Assembly: GCA_038373885.1 (NCBI GenBank)
Contig: JAWZYV010006201.1
Span: 868,001-932,000, forward strand
Reading direction: 5' to 3'
DNA from: Cheiracanthium punctorium
Taxonomy: Eukaryota > Arthropoda > Arachnida > Araneae > Cheiracanthiidae
DNA length: 64,000 bases
This document shows positions 31,686 through 42,954 of this stretch, piece after piece; the first letter of the stretch is position 1, and the number at the start of each line of letters is the position of its first letter. The position numbers were made by a program, and so were the translations under genes. The notes beneath the pieces are model-generated. The model ran no database searches and was not told the origin of the DNA. It worked only from the letters and a program-made list of their open reading frames with translations.

Positions 31686-32101
31686 CAGGCCCATCGCGAG
31701 ACAAACTTGGGCCCGGGGGGTGGATATCTGCCGCCCCTCCCACCGCAAAAAATAAAGTTATTTATTCACATTGTAAAATACAAATAAACTGCTTTTTTTC
31801 ACTATCTGGCATTTTAAAATTTTAGTTTAAAAAAGACGCTTTCATTAAATAGTTTAATGTTGGTCTTTATAATACGAATAATTGGATTTTTTCTTTACAA
31901 AATCAAAACTATTGAAAATTAGCTTTTCTCGGGGCGAAAGTATCAATAATAATTTCAAAGTCTAGTTCTTTCGCTAGTGCCGACTCAATACAAAGAGTTA
32001 TATTTCTGTCGGTACAGAATTTTTTTTTTAAGTTTAGCCCGGGCCCCCCAAAAACACGGGCCCGGGGGGAATTCCCCTCCCCCCCCCTCTCGACAGGCAT
32101 C
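31686..32101. mobile_element. hAT-type MITE (CAGGCCCATCGCGAG end)
   Basis: Flanked by the 8-bp duplication AGCGTAAC (31678-31685 and 32102-32109; TC before it is also repeated). The paralogous site near 49512 (GGTTCAGCTTAACTTTATA) is empty. The ends pair poorly (GCCCATCGCGAGA against GCCTGTCGAGAGG). Inner GGGCCCGGGGG blocks at both ends are inverted. Confidence 0.75.
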
Positions 32102-32199
32102 AGCGTAACTATATAGAAGGATTGGCTAAAGTACCCAAAAAGGTTTAGTTTCAAATTCTCTTTTTAATGATGTAGTATTTAGTATTTGTTTAGTTTCAA

Positions 32200-32600
32200 A
32201 ATGAAAGTTTAAAAAAAAAAAGTGAAACACTTTCATATTTTTAAAAGCGTATCGTAATCCATGCGCCGTCCTTATTTTTCTTCCTTATTCCATTAAGTTG
32301 GAAAGTGCATCATTATTCATGAGTGTGCCGTCTTTGTCTTTCTTGTTCCATAAAACACTTCTTTGGAATTGAAATGTATATTAAAATCGCCCATTAAAAC
32401 TGTTTTACAATCTTCGCCAGGCATATTCTTACTATACTCCTTTGTAGTAGTGAGGTTTGCTAGTTTCTTGCGAAATATAGAAGATATCGCCAAGCTGTTT
32501 CTGAGTTGGGGACTTCTTATTTAGAACCAAACTTGGCGATAAATCATCAACCATTGCAAACCTAAGCGATTTTCAACATCTTACTCTCAACCCCCCATCC
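32200..32600 (+). repeat. Dispersed repeat R1, copy 2
   Basis: Block order: GAAACACTTTCATAT, AAAAGCGTA..G.AATCCATGCG, CATTATTCATGAGTG, CTTTCTTGTTCCATAAAACAC, TTTACAATCTTCGCCAGGCATATTC, GAAGATATCGCCAAGCTG, ACCAAACTTGGCGATAAATCATC. The same order is found at 45045-45600. No coding potential. Confidence 0.75.
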
Positions 32601-33059
32601 CCGCCGGCGGCTATCTGGAAATTCCATTGAAAAATGCAAACGAAAACATGTCGACATCCGCAAAACATGTTCACCAATTATGTCGACAGAAAGTACTCGA
32701 ATGAGCGAAATAGCACTCTAGTGTTAAAAATCATTGTAATCTCAAAATGGCCGGTTTGTTCAAACATGGGCCGAGAGTACATTAGTCGCGCATGCTCAGA
32801 CGTGTCGACAAACGTCTTACAATACAGCTAAGCGTTTTAAAAGGGTAAGATGATTATTTTCAAAATATTTGTGTTTGGAATTCATGGTTTGTTTTTTAGA
32901 ATCCCTTTCCTCAAAAGATTTGCCAAAGTTATTTTTCCCCCCTTCTGTGCTTTCAGTTTATCGATGACTAAATTAATATTTTACAAATTTTACGAAAATT
33001 CTGTGATAAAATTGCATTATTATCGAATTATTTTGCTATTTAATTTCCTTAACATCAAG

Positions 33060-33335
33060 ATTACTGTTAATGACTATGTCATTTTATCTCTCACGCCCTT
33101 TATTGAAAATTGTCCGAAAATTGTGTCCCAAAAATGTGACATAAAAGTATGCGACATAATTTTACATATTTTTAAATACTATTAGTTCACAACAGCTTTA
33201 ATCTATTGTTACAATATTTCGTAAGCTGTAGAATATGCATCACATGTATTTTCCTGTAAATAGATTACAATCATAAAAATTTCAACATAGGGTTAGGCGA
33301 AATACACGAAAGATGAGAGATAAAATGACATAGTC
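33060..33335. repeat. Short inverted repeat
   Basis: GACTATGTCATTTTATCTCTCA (about 33070) is complementary to TGAGAGATAAAATGACATAGTC (about 33312). They bracket about 220 bases without coding signal; this may be a small foldback element of unknown family. Confidence 0.5.
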
Positions 33336-34229
33336 AATTTATATCGTTTTAATATGGCAATAATGAAACTAAAAAAATTGACGAGGCTCGAACAGCTGAG
33401 TTTTTTATTTTACTAAATAAACATTCACTAGTCATAATCTTTTTGGAAATTGTTAATAATCGTAATCGTAATCCATATCATTTCTTGTAATCGATTACAG
33501 ATGATCGTGTAATGGCACGAAATCTGGTTCACATTCTCCCTATATATATATTTATGTATCTTGTTCAAATTTTTAATCGTTAATAAAATACTCTTTATTC
33601 ATCCACTCAAGTTCAAATACATTTTTTTTTTAAACTTGCAGTGGATGACACTTAATGTTAATACAGTTTTTTCGAATATTAATTTATTAATTAAATTTAA
33701 TTATTTAATTTTAGACCCTGTTTCATGGGATTAAAACGAATGAAAATAATAACCTAAACAAACAAACTGGATTAACGGTATCGACCCTTGCTTCACAAGC
33801 GGCCTCTTACATCAATTATTTAATTAATGGTTAATTAATTAATTAATTAAATTTAATAAAAATTAATTAAAATAAAATTTTTCTTTGTTGACTTAAGTAG
33901 GAATTGACTTAATTTTTTTTTATATTACTTGTGCCTTTTATGCTGAGGACGTTATTAAAATAGCAAAAGTTAATTATGTTTAGAATGTCAGTTTTAATGA
34001 AATTTAAAACAGTGAAACCTCTGAGCATTTTAGCAATCTGGTTTATATTTCTTTCGCATTCTAAGATTTTCTTTCGCAATTTGTTAAAAATGTGACCGTA
34101 ACTTAATACCTGCTGTGAGAGCACTAAAAAAAATTAAATTATTAAGTTATGAGCACGTTTTGTTTACACTTATTGTAGTGTTGTTTAATGTTCAACGTAC
34201 TACTATTTTTAAGAAATGTTATTGTGTTG

Positions 34230-34790
34230 TGTAGCATTGTAAAATAAGCAAAAATATTCTCAATCAGTAAAATGTGCCTCATAGACTGATGAGGTGATGT
34301 ACAAAATTTCAGCCTTTCGTAAGAAAACATCTCTGAGATATCTATAAAAAAAAGTTATCGAGGGCTATGCATGAATTTTAGTGCAAAGGATTATTGCAAT
34401 AATAAAGAATTTTTTCCTTCGTAATTTCTGTACGACTCCTGAAATGCAATCATCCTACCAGATTTTTTTTCCCTTCGAGAGTCATTGAAAAGTGGTTTAA
34501 GTCAGCATATATTCATCTTCATATATCTGACACTTCTTAGGATATACTTTTGAAATTTCGCACATTATTTTATTAGTGTATGGGGCACATTTTCCTAACT
34601 AGGCAATTTTTTTATGCGGAAGTCATCCACAAATTCAAAAAGGCTAATTTTTTAAAAAATAGATGAGAGGAGTTTTTTTCTTAGCGGAGTCTTATTTCCG
34701 ATCTTATTTTGAACATTGTGTTTAACAGATAAAGAATTAAAGCCCATTACCACGTTTTGGGGGCACCTTATATATTCCTAAATAAATATT
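34230..34790. mobile_element. Foldback element F, copy 1
   Basis: CAGTAAAATGTGCCTCATAGACTGAT...ATGTACAAAATTTCAGCCTTTC near the left is complementary to GAAATTTCGCACATTATTTTATTAGTGTATGGGGCACATTTT at about 34553-34594. The loop holds AGGGCTATGCATGAATTTTAGTG and CGTAATTTCTGTACGACTCCTGAAATG. The right end is AACAGATAAAGAATTAAAGCCCATTACCACGTTTTGGGGGCACC. The same layout occurs at 38330-38890 and 63042-64000. Confidence 0.75.
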
Positions 34791-35310
34791 TTCCCCGCCA
34801 GAAACGCCTGCGTACTTATTTATTGCTGATGCTTCTTTAAAAATTATCATACATCATTTGATTTATTTAGTCGACTTTTTTGGCCGAAATATCTTATTAA
34901 ATTTCTACCCATTCTTTAACCAATATAAAATTTCACTTTTCGAAAATTGAAATTGAGTAGGTCAAAACCACTGATAATCTTCTAGTAATACGTATGTAGA
35001 CGACCATTTATGTAAGTGCTCGCAATGCAATTAATTCAATAAATCCTATATGGTTCCTGGCTGTGGTTTTAGAGCAAGTTAAGTGTTTAAGAGATTAAAT
35101 TTTATCCAAAAACAATTGTGAATATGCATCTGTAAATGTTCAGAATGGCTGGTTCTGATAAATTATTTCTCAATGGCTTTATTTTCTGCATGATTTTATG
35201 CTGTTTTGCATTAGAATGCAAACATTTATTTTGCTGGTTTAAAACGCCATTTGTGCTCCGCCAGCCAGAGATAGAATACAATAATTTTTAAAATTAAATT
35301 AAGTCAAAAG

Positions 35311-35746
35311 TAGTGATACAACGGATATCAGTATGGCTGGATACCGGATACCGAATATCCGGTTATCCGACAGCAGTATGTTTTTTTTTTCCTGTTTTAT
35401 TTTTACAATTTTTTTTAAATTATTCAGCTATTACTTTTTTAAAAATTCTCATTATTTTCTAATCGATTAATTTAAAAATCAGAAATTTTTATGGGATTTT
35501 TTCCACGAAATTAGTACCAGTTCTACTGCAATTAAAGTTGATGCAAATCATAATGCCATTGATGAATCAGCTCTCCTTCAAGAGTTAGATAAAAATCTTA
35601 CAAAATCAGCAATTGAAAGAAAAACATCTCCATGAAACTGAAATCAATGTAACGAATTTCTCTACTTTTATCAAGAAAAAAAAAGAAAAAAAACTTCTTT
35701 CAAAACCCAGCAGTACAGCAAGTAGACTATTCTCATAAGCATTGCC

Positions 35747-35779
<33 letters not shown>

Positions 35780-36155
35780 GTAACCAAAATCTACAAAGAA
35801 TGGTAGAACTAGAGTTTTTGCGCCATAATTTACCAAAGAAGATAAAAGTGCTTAATTTTTCCCCCAGTTTTCTCTACGTATGATAAAAATATATTCTAAA
35901 AAGTATTGAAAACAAAATATTTTCATAAAACTTTGTTTGTCTCTTTTTTCATTTTTGCAGTTTTGAGACTTTATTCATTTATTATGTTTATTTATATTAT
36001 TTCTCAGTATATAATTTTAGGCTGGATGTATTTTTCAATTTACGTTGAGTAGCAGTAATTGGCTGTAACCGGTTATTTGTAATATCCGGCTACTGCCAAT
36101 TATCTGGCATATTGGCCGGATGCAGTATGTTTGCCGTATATCCGTTGCACCCCTA
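35311..36155 (+). mobile_element. Degenerate hAT element with transposase C-terminal relic
   Basis: Perfect 8-bp duplication GTCAAAAG (35303-35310, 36156-36163) flanks ends TAGTGATACAACGGATATCAG and ATATCCGTTGCACCCCTA. Subterminal arrays of CCGGATA/TATCCGG are inverted. At about 35703 a plus-strand frame reads KPSSTASRLFS, like the hAT dimerisation motif (PxSSAxSERxFS), followed by a stop and an (AAT)n run. The rest of the transposase is gone. Confidence 0.85.
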
Positions 36156-36175
36156 GTCAAAAGTAGTTTGTCTAA

Positions 36176-36320
36176 TAATTGACGGTTTTACAGAGTGCCC
36201 CCAAAAGGTGATAAAACACTTTTAATTCTTTATCTATTATAGAAAAGTGGGCAACGTAAATTGAAAAATTGTTCAAAGTAAGATAAGGAAAAAAATCTGA
36301 TGTGTCCAACACATGACTTC
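36176..36320. repeat. Inverted partner of the foldback F right end
   Basis: GTTTTACAGAGTGCCCCCAAAAGGTGATAAAACACTTTTAATTCTTTATCTATTATAG is complementary to the 34730-34775 end (ACAGATAAAGAATTAAAGCCCATTACCACGTTTTGGGGGCACC). Together they bracket the hAT element at 35311-36155, so a larger foldback unit was split by that insertion, or two foldback ends lie head to head. Confidence 0.6.
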
Positions 36321-36429
36321 CTTGCACGTCTATTAAATCAAAAATGTTTTTTACGCACTTCCTCTAAACGTATTTGTTTGAAAGATATAAAATATCAATA
36401 ATAGTAAGATGTAGCGATTTCTAGCCAAA

Positions 36430-37010
36430 CATTTTGATATCGCCAAGCTGAGTTCAATTTGAAAGATTTCTTTCTGACACTTTATTTGGCGATATTTCAC
36501 CAAAAGCCGACAAACTTGAGATAGTTTGCGAGATTTTGGGGATAGCCAAAGTAGTCATTGACCACAGACTTTCAATGAATTGAATGCATCCATACACCTT
36601 AATGTATTTAAAGTCATTTGGCTCACCCTGTAAATAAATTCCCAGTCGATTGCTGTCAAAAAAGATATTGAAAACCGTTAGATATTATAATATAGTTCTA
36701 AATACAAAAGTTCAAAATTCTACGGGTTAAAGTTTTAGAGTTATACAAAATACGAAATAATTTTTGGCGCCAAATTTGGCGATATTTCGGCGAAACTCGT
36801 CAATGTCGACGACATTTGGTGAGATATTAAGCATGGACCAACAATAACAGATTATCGCCAATTTTGGCGATATTTCGCCAAAACTCGCCAAGAACGATGA
36901 CAAATGGCGATACTTTGGGCATGGACCAAATGACTGACTATCGCCAAATTTGGCGACATTTCGGCAAAACTCGCCAAGGTCGAGGACAGACGACGAGATT
37001 TTGGGCATGT
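36430..37010. repeat. TTTGGCGATATTTCGCCAAAACTCGCC tandem repeat
   Basis: The block (TT)TGGCGATATTTCG.C.AAACTCG.CAA..(A/T)CGA.GAC is repeated at about 36773, 36863 and 36949, a period of about 88 bases, with a more diverged relative near 36490. GGCGATATTTCGCC is itself a palindrome. A 93-codon minus-strand frame across it is a by-product of the repeat. Confidence 0.75.
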
Positions 37011-38045
37011 ACCAAACAATGACTGTCTACAATTGTATTATATTGAAGATCTCCATAGACATTAAAGTACTGAAATTCTTTTCAGTGGTCCTGTAAATAA
37101 ACTCTCCAGTAGATTTTAACCAAAAATCGACATGCACAACTAGATGTTACAACAATCTTATATATGAAATTTCATAATAGTTTTTGAGATTTGAGAGTTA
37201 AATATGCACACACGTACACAAAAAAGGCGCCAAGCTTGGCGACTTTTGGCATAGTACTTGAGGGAGGCACGTGACCGTAGTCGGACCATTACCTAACTTA
37301 TGTGGTAGGACGGTATTGTGCTTGAAATGGATGAATCTCCTAAAATTGCCATTGACCGTAATGTATTGGAAATCTTTTGAGTGTTCCTGTAGCAGAACTG
37401 TAAATGATAAACACACTTTTTTTAATGGAGAAATTCATTTTCTAACTCTTTACAGCATATATCACTTCTGAGTCGTTTGAAATAGCCCAATACCTCTAAA
37501 AAACACTTTGATGAATTTCGGCCCATAGAGCGTAATGTATTTCGAATCTTTTAGGCGGTCCTGTAGATAAACTATCCAGTCGAATGGAACCGAAAGGGGA
37601 GGTGCACAACTAGATGTTACAACAATCCTAAATATAAAGTTTCAACATTCTACGCCTAATAGTTTTTGAGATATGCGAGTTTAATGAATTTCGGCCCATT
37701 GAGCGTAATGTATTTCGAATGTTTTGGGCGGTCCTGTAGATAAACTATCCAATCGAATGGAACCAAAAGGGGAGGTGCACAACTAGATGTTACAACAATC
37801 CAAAATATGAAGTTTCGACATTCTACGCCTAATAGTTTTTGAGATATGCGAGTTTAATGATTTTCGGCCCATAGAGCGTAATGTATTTCGAATCTTTTGG
37901 GCGGTCCTGTACATAAACTATTCATTCGATTGCGACCAAAAGGGGAGGTGCACAACTAGATCATAGAACAATCCTAAATATCAAATCTCAACATTCTACG
38001 ACCCATAGTTTTTGAGATATGCGAGTTACATACATACGTACGTAC
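36560..38045. repeat. About 175-bp satellite, decaying from right to left
   Basis: Three close units begin GAATTTCGGCCCATAGAGCGTAATGTATTTCGAATC at about 37515, 37686 and 37861. They share GGCGGTCCTGTAGATAAACTATCCA.TCGA, AAAGGGGAGGTGCACAACTAGATGTTACAACAATCC and TTTTTGAGATATGCGAGTT. Diverged units precede them at about 37345, 37045 and 36585. The array ends in a (CGTA)n microsatellite at 38031-38063. A solo relative is at about 55238. Confidence 0.85.
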
Positions 38046-38329
38046 GTACGTACGTACGTACAGACGGCATGGAAAAACTGACCACAATAAACTCGCCGTT
38101 GGTCAAAATGAGTTGCAGACGCGTTAATAGGATCGTGCATGCTAGCCTACGATGAGATGCATCGAAAAAAATTTTTTAATTCAATTTAGAGGTAGTCAAA
38201 ATCGGTTTTTTTGTCGAAATTGGGCCCCCAAAATTTTTCGGGATCACATTACTTCCTTATACTACGTACAAGGAAGTAAAAACTGCATTATGTTATTTCG
38301 TAAATTTAAAAAAAAATTACACTTTTTAA

Positions 38330-38890
38330 ATTTTTATAGGACCGCCGTACAAAAACATTCTCTGTCAGTAAAATGTGTGCCATATACCAATACGGTAATG
38401 TACAAAATTTTAGAATGATATCCTTAAAAATGTCAGAGATATGAAGTTAAATATATTCTGACTTAAATCACTTTCAACGGCTCTTGAAGGGAAAAAAGAA
38501 TCACGTCAGATGATCACATTTCAGGAGTCGTACAGAAATTACTAAAGAAAATAATTCTCTGCTCTTCATAAATAAACATTTACATTCAAATTCATGTATA
38601 GCCCCTAACCATCTTGTGTCTCTCAGACGTTTTATGATGAAAGGCTGAAACTTGTACGTCATTTTATTAGTGTATGGGACACATTTTATTTATTGTATGG
38701 GGGGAGTGGGGGGCGTATATAAGTCTAAAAACTGTAACTTTTTGAAAATTAAGGAGCGGAATTTTTAACTTGACGTAGTACTTTATTCTACCTGTTTCGA
38801 ACATTTTTTTTTTTGTGTCAATTTACATTGCTCACTTATCTCTGATAGATAAAGCATTAAAGCTTGTTACAACCTTTTTAGGACTACCTG
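38330..38890. mobile_element. Foldback element F, copy 2
   Basis: CAGTAAAATGTGTGCCATATACCAATACGG...TGTACAAAATTTTAG and AAACTTGTACGTCATTTTATTAGTGTATGGGACACATTTTA are inverted partners. The loop has CATTTCAGGAGTCGTACAGAAATTACTAAAG and AATTCATGTATAGCCCCTAACC. The loop is in the opposite orientation to copy 1. The outer end is GATAGATAAAGCATTAAAGC...TTTTTAGGACTACCTG. Confidence 0.75.
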
Positions 38891-39224
38891 TATAAAAATG
38901 TTTTGTGTCAAAAATTGTGTATGCAACATTTATAGGTTAGTTTCCAGGCAGATTAGGTTCTAAGGGCAATGATTACAGAAACCTTTCTATTATTTCCTTT
39001 AACCTGCTGTCTCCTATTGTTGTAAAGACCTGTTAATAGTAATTCCCCTTCCGGATCGGCCAATTGTAGACCAGAGATTGCTGGCAGAGACCCATGTCCG
39101 GAAGCAACGAGGAGCTTAGAAGGAGGAATAGCTGCTGTCACGTCTTTGAAATGATGAAACCAAATGTATTAATTACTCATTACGTATGTACATATGTTCC
39201 AAGACTAGATTGAAGTATTGCGTT

Positions 39225-39435
39225 GTGTATTAAGGCAAAGCTACTAAAGGGCTATCTGCCCAAGGCGAGGTGTCTTGCTCGGAGGACAATTTTAAGGAGT
39301 TCTAAAGCATATTCACGTTACATCTGGAGAAAACCGCCCAAAATTCTAGACCGATAGCCGTGCGATAGGACCTAACCTGGAATCTTCACATTTCAGCCAT
39401 GTTCAGTGTCTTTATCCATTCGGTCATGGTGGAGC
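39225..39435 (-). mobile_element. tRNA-headed SINE, older family 1 relative
   Basis: On the minus strand the head reads GGGGCTCCACCATGACCGAATGG, then a degenerate B box (CCAGGTTAGGTCC). The body GGCGGTTTTCTCCAGATGTAACGTG and the tail CCTTGGGCAGATAGCCC...TTTGCCTTAATAC follow. The tail matches the fragments in the palindrome arms (296-400, 11692-11795) and at 41130-41215 and 60005-60095. Confidence 0.7.
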
Positions 39436-39984
39436 CCCAAGATTGGATAGAATTTTTTTGCAATCGACGTGATTCATCTTTCCTATTTTTTTACTTACTT
39501 CTGTTGGTTTGTTTTATCTCTTACTGACAAGTACTAGCTGAAAAATACACGAGGGAGAGTTCTTCAACATTATACCTTAAACTCCATTGAATAATTTGAA
39601 GCCTCTTTAATCAAGGATACTAGGAAGGGCTGAGAAACACTTCTAAATCAGTCATTGAAGTGCATTTCTTCGGAACAGTTTAGAAAATTTAAATAAAAGA
39701 AAGAAGAAAAGATCGTGTAAAAAGAAAAGTGCACGTGGCAACAAAAAAGAAGAAAAAAAACTTTCCCAAACTTCATTACCATCTTTTGTTTAGAGCGGCA
39801 GAGAAAAAAAAAAAACAGGTGTAACCTTTTTGAAGATGCAGGTGTATGGCGACCGGGGGAAAAAAAGGAATAAATAAAAAACTAAGAAATAGAAGAATGA
39901 GTCTGACTCATTTCAAGGTCAAAAACAGCTCAGGCTAATGTCGAGCACTTTTGACTCCCGGTTTTATGTCGCGGAACGTATCCA

Positions 39985-40130
39985 CAGCCGGCCGAGCGGA
40001 TGGGCTATAAAACGGGCGACGGTTTACGAGCCGTCGTTATTTCACTTGGCCTGCTTGGCCCTTTTCCCGTTTCTCTCCAGAACGAATTTCTTGTCTTAGT
40101 GAAGTTTTGTTTTTTAACACGCGAGGTACG
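39985..40130 (+). promoter_or_regulatory. Candidate TATA promoter and first exon
   Basis: GGGCTATAAAACGGGCGACGG gives a consensus TATA box (TATAAAA, 40005-40011) in a locally GC-rich setting (GCCGGCCGAGCGG upstream). A pyrimidine-rich stretch lies about 30-50 bases downstream, and a possible splice donor (GAG|GTACGG) lies near 40122. No coding exon downstream could be linked to it. Confidence 0.35.
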
Positions 40131-40176
40131 GACCAATGCGGTACTATAGTGCGGGGCGTGTTGTGGCAACATCTCT

Positions 40177-40584
40177 TAGATACAGAAAGCCTGAGAACAG
40201 AAACTTTTACGTCATCAGTAGGTCCACTAATATGACATCATCAAGGTTTTGTTTTCACAAAGTAAAATTATTTAACATTTCTGGTGAACACTAAAAATAT
40301 TAGAGTATACCTTAAGTTAAAGATAAATATTGAAATACCTTTCTGTTACAAAATAATTCATAATGTCCTATTTCTGTATCATATCATATAATTAGTGATG
40401 TTTAAGAGTTGTCATTTATCGTAAAATTAAATTTTCTATCATAAATCGTTAAAATGGTTTATGCGTGACGTGTGTACATTCACCGCAAATTTTATATAGT
40501 TTTGCTTTGTGTAAATAAAACTGTGATGACGTCATTTTAGTGGACCTACCAATAACGTAAAAGCTTCTGTTCTCAGGCTTTCTC
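40177..40584. mobile_element. Foldback MITE with about 60-bp terminal repeats
   Basis: AGAAAGCCTGAGAACAGAAACTTTTACGTCATCAGTAGGTCCACTAATATGACATCATCA is complementary, with a few mismatches, to TGATGACGTCATTTTAGTGGACCTACCAATAACGTAAAAGCTTCTGTTCTCAGGCTTTCT at about 40525-40584. No clear target duplication. The middle is AT-rich and non-coding. Confidence 0.85.
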
Positions 40585-40734
40585 TATCTTGAAGGTGTTG
40601 GTTGTGGTCAGGTATGGTTTTGCTGCATAGCAAATCGAAGGGATCATATGCAAAATGTCTCTATTTGAATAAAATTCTAAGTGTGCCGCAAAGTATTATT
40701 TATTCTTTTCAACGTGAATAAGCGTTACAATCCC

Positions 40735-41129
40735 TTAACCCTTTAACGCGCAGTGTTCCCGCTCTCGGAACACCAAACTCTGGCGTTTTGACTGTTGACA
40801 GTCACGAAGAATAGATTTGATTTCTATAAAAATAGTTGCGGGTGACATAGTTCCACGAGAATCCTTTACTTTTTAGCACGTCATTTCCCGTAAAAAAATT
40901 GTCACGATTATTTTTAACAGCACTGACATCTGCTGAAAAATGAAGAATGCGAGAACAGCTGGATAGATTGCCCATCCAGCAATCTATCCAGAGTCAAAAA
41001 CGGGTCTCTAGATCTGTGGCACGCGATGAACGTTTCAATCGTCCGCCATCTTGCTGGTAGTCAAGTCGAACGATGGCAACGGCTGCCCTTTTTTCAGCAT
41101 TGGGAAAGGGTTGCGCCTCAAAGGGTTAA
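40735..41129. mobile_element. piggyBac-type MITE, copy 4 (best-preserved copy)
   Basis: Runs from TTAACCCTTTAACGCGCAGTGTTCCCGCTC to GGGTTGCGCCTCAAAGGGTTAA with all family blocks in order, including ACAGCTGGATAGATTGCCCATCCAGCAATCTATCCAG as the central hairpin. TTAA flanks both ends. Confidence 0.9.
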
Positions 41130-41215
41130 TAAGTCCTAGGCAGCCCCTCCCTTTCCCGCCTACGCAGATACCCTTTGTGTAGGTTTGCGTTAACAACACA
41201 CGCTAAGCAATGGAT
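41130..41215 (+). mobile_element. SINE family 1 tail fragment
   Basis: AAGTCCTAGGCAGCCCCTCC...GCCTACGCAGATACCCTTTGTGTAGGTTTGCGTTAACAACACAC corresponds to the tail GGCAGATACCCCCGCGTGCAGGTTTGCCTTAA of the left palindrome arm. It directly abuts the piggyBac-type MITE. Confidence 0.5.
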
Positions 41216-41219
41216 AGAA

Positions 41220-42950
41220 ACAGTGTTGCCAACTCTGCCGGAGAAAAAGTGGCTAGAATCAAAGCAAAAAGTAGATAGAAATGGCAAAAAATTATTTCCA
41301 GCTGAGGGACAAATAAACTACTCATAATTAATTCTATTAACAAAATAAAATTTTGTTTTTGCCTCGTTTATGTGAAATGTCTGTCCTTAAAGGACTGAAT
41401 TTTGACATCAAGTGAAACTGATCTATTGTGCTGTCGACATCCGGACAGTTGTCTGCAAAGTTTTATTTCGCTGCCGCATATCGTCTAGATTGCCGCATAT
41501 CAAATGTGGTTCCGAGATTTAAATGGTAAGTGAGATCGACATCACTTTGATGTCATGAGTTTAAACACGCATTTGAAATCCATTCAGATTAATAGATTCT
41601 ACCTTGGGGAAAAAAAAAAAAACACGCCATGAAGGAATTGAGCAATTTCTCAGATTTCCGATTTATTGAGCAGTGATTGATTGAAATTTATGGTTACGTA
41701 TAATTTAGAATTTTAAATTGTCGCATATTGAAATCTATCATCGAGAATGTTTCTTTAAATTTTGTCAGATAATAAAATTCAGAAATTTATTTTAATATAG
41801 AACTGTATTATAATATAAATGGTCCTGACGTCACAGTGCTAACTCTTTTTGAAGAACGTACATTCCCTCAAATTCACGAATCCAGACCGTTTTGTCTAAT
41901 CCAGACGGGGCGGTGCCCTGTCTGGATTTATTTTCAATGATTCCTTTCAATCGAATCTGAACTGCCCAGTTAAAATTCAATTTCTAATTACAATAGGAAA
42001 ACAAAAGCTCATTTGGTTTTGCAGACAACATCAGTGCTCACGATTTTCCATGGCAAAAACTGTCATATTCGGATGTCAAGAAGTTTTATAAAGAATGTTT
42101 GATATTTCAACTCCCATTTAACCTATGATTTTTTATTATAAAATAAAACGGTTGTCTATATGTGTGTCTGTGTGTGAGGTATTAATGCTTTAACTTAAAC
42201 CTAAAAATCAGTATGATTCAGAAATAAGACATTTTGAAAGTGAGCAGTTTTCTCTGCAAGCCGTCAAGCTTTTATTTGTCTGATTGCGAATGACACTGGC
42301 ATAGTGCTTTTGTGTCATTGATATTGCAAGGATCGCAGATTAGTACTCATGACGCAAACTTTAAGTCAAGAATAAAATAATATTACTTATTTTTAGATTC
42401 CACATCACTGGAATGAAATCGAATTACACATGTGAAAAAAATTTCCTTTCCTACCGTGCGAAGTACTAGCGCAGCTAGTTCTTTTTTTATATATAGATAA
42501 TTATAAGAAATAAATACAGGTTTAGTATTTTAATATGAAATTATTTTTATGATTACTTTAACATTAAATGATTTTTATGATTATTTTTACAAATTAACTA
42601 AATTAGTTCTTTTTTATCTTCTACGATATTTGATACAAACTACGCAATTTAATTTAAATTTACATTTTTGTACATTTTAAAAGTACAAAATAACTACTTC
42701 ATATTTTTTCAGATTATGTATTTAGTGAGAAAATATATATTTCATCTTCTTTTCTATCATTAAAATATGCTTGTAATGATGTTAACACAATCCTAACAGC
42801 ACTCTGCCAGCACAATGTCATAAAAATTTGAAACTTATGCTAGGCGCTTTTTGTCTGAATTTCCAGAGCCTTTGTAGGATCTTAGACATACAAAATTGGC
42901 AATACTACTTGTTATACGACCCTTTTCGAGCCTTCGCCTTCCCAACCATA
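41220..42950. other. AT-rich intergenic sequence
   Basis: No gene recognised. 42110-42500 resembles a dispersed non-autonomous element (AAAACGGTTGTCTATATGTGTGTCTG at one end, CTAGCGCAGCTAGTTCTTTTTTTATATATAG at the other), related in style to 62150-62890, but ends and family are not secure. Confidence 0.35.
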
Positions 42951-42954
42951 TCAA

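Noticed and set aside
32850..33185. 111-codon plus-strand frame
   Set aside because: AT-driven Phe/Ile/Leu-rich translation without any recognised motif, ending in an inverted repeat.
36727..37008. 93-codon minus-strand frame with repeated KFG and RN motifs
   Set aside because: The amino-acid repeats are exactly the 88-base DNA tandem repeat.
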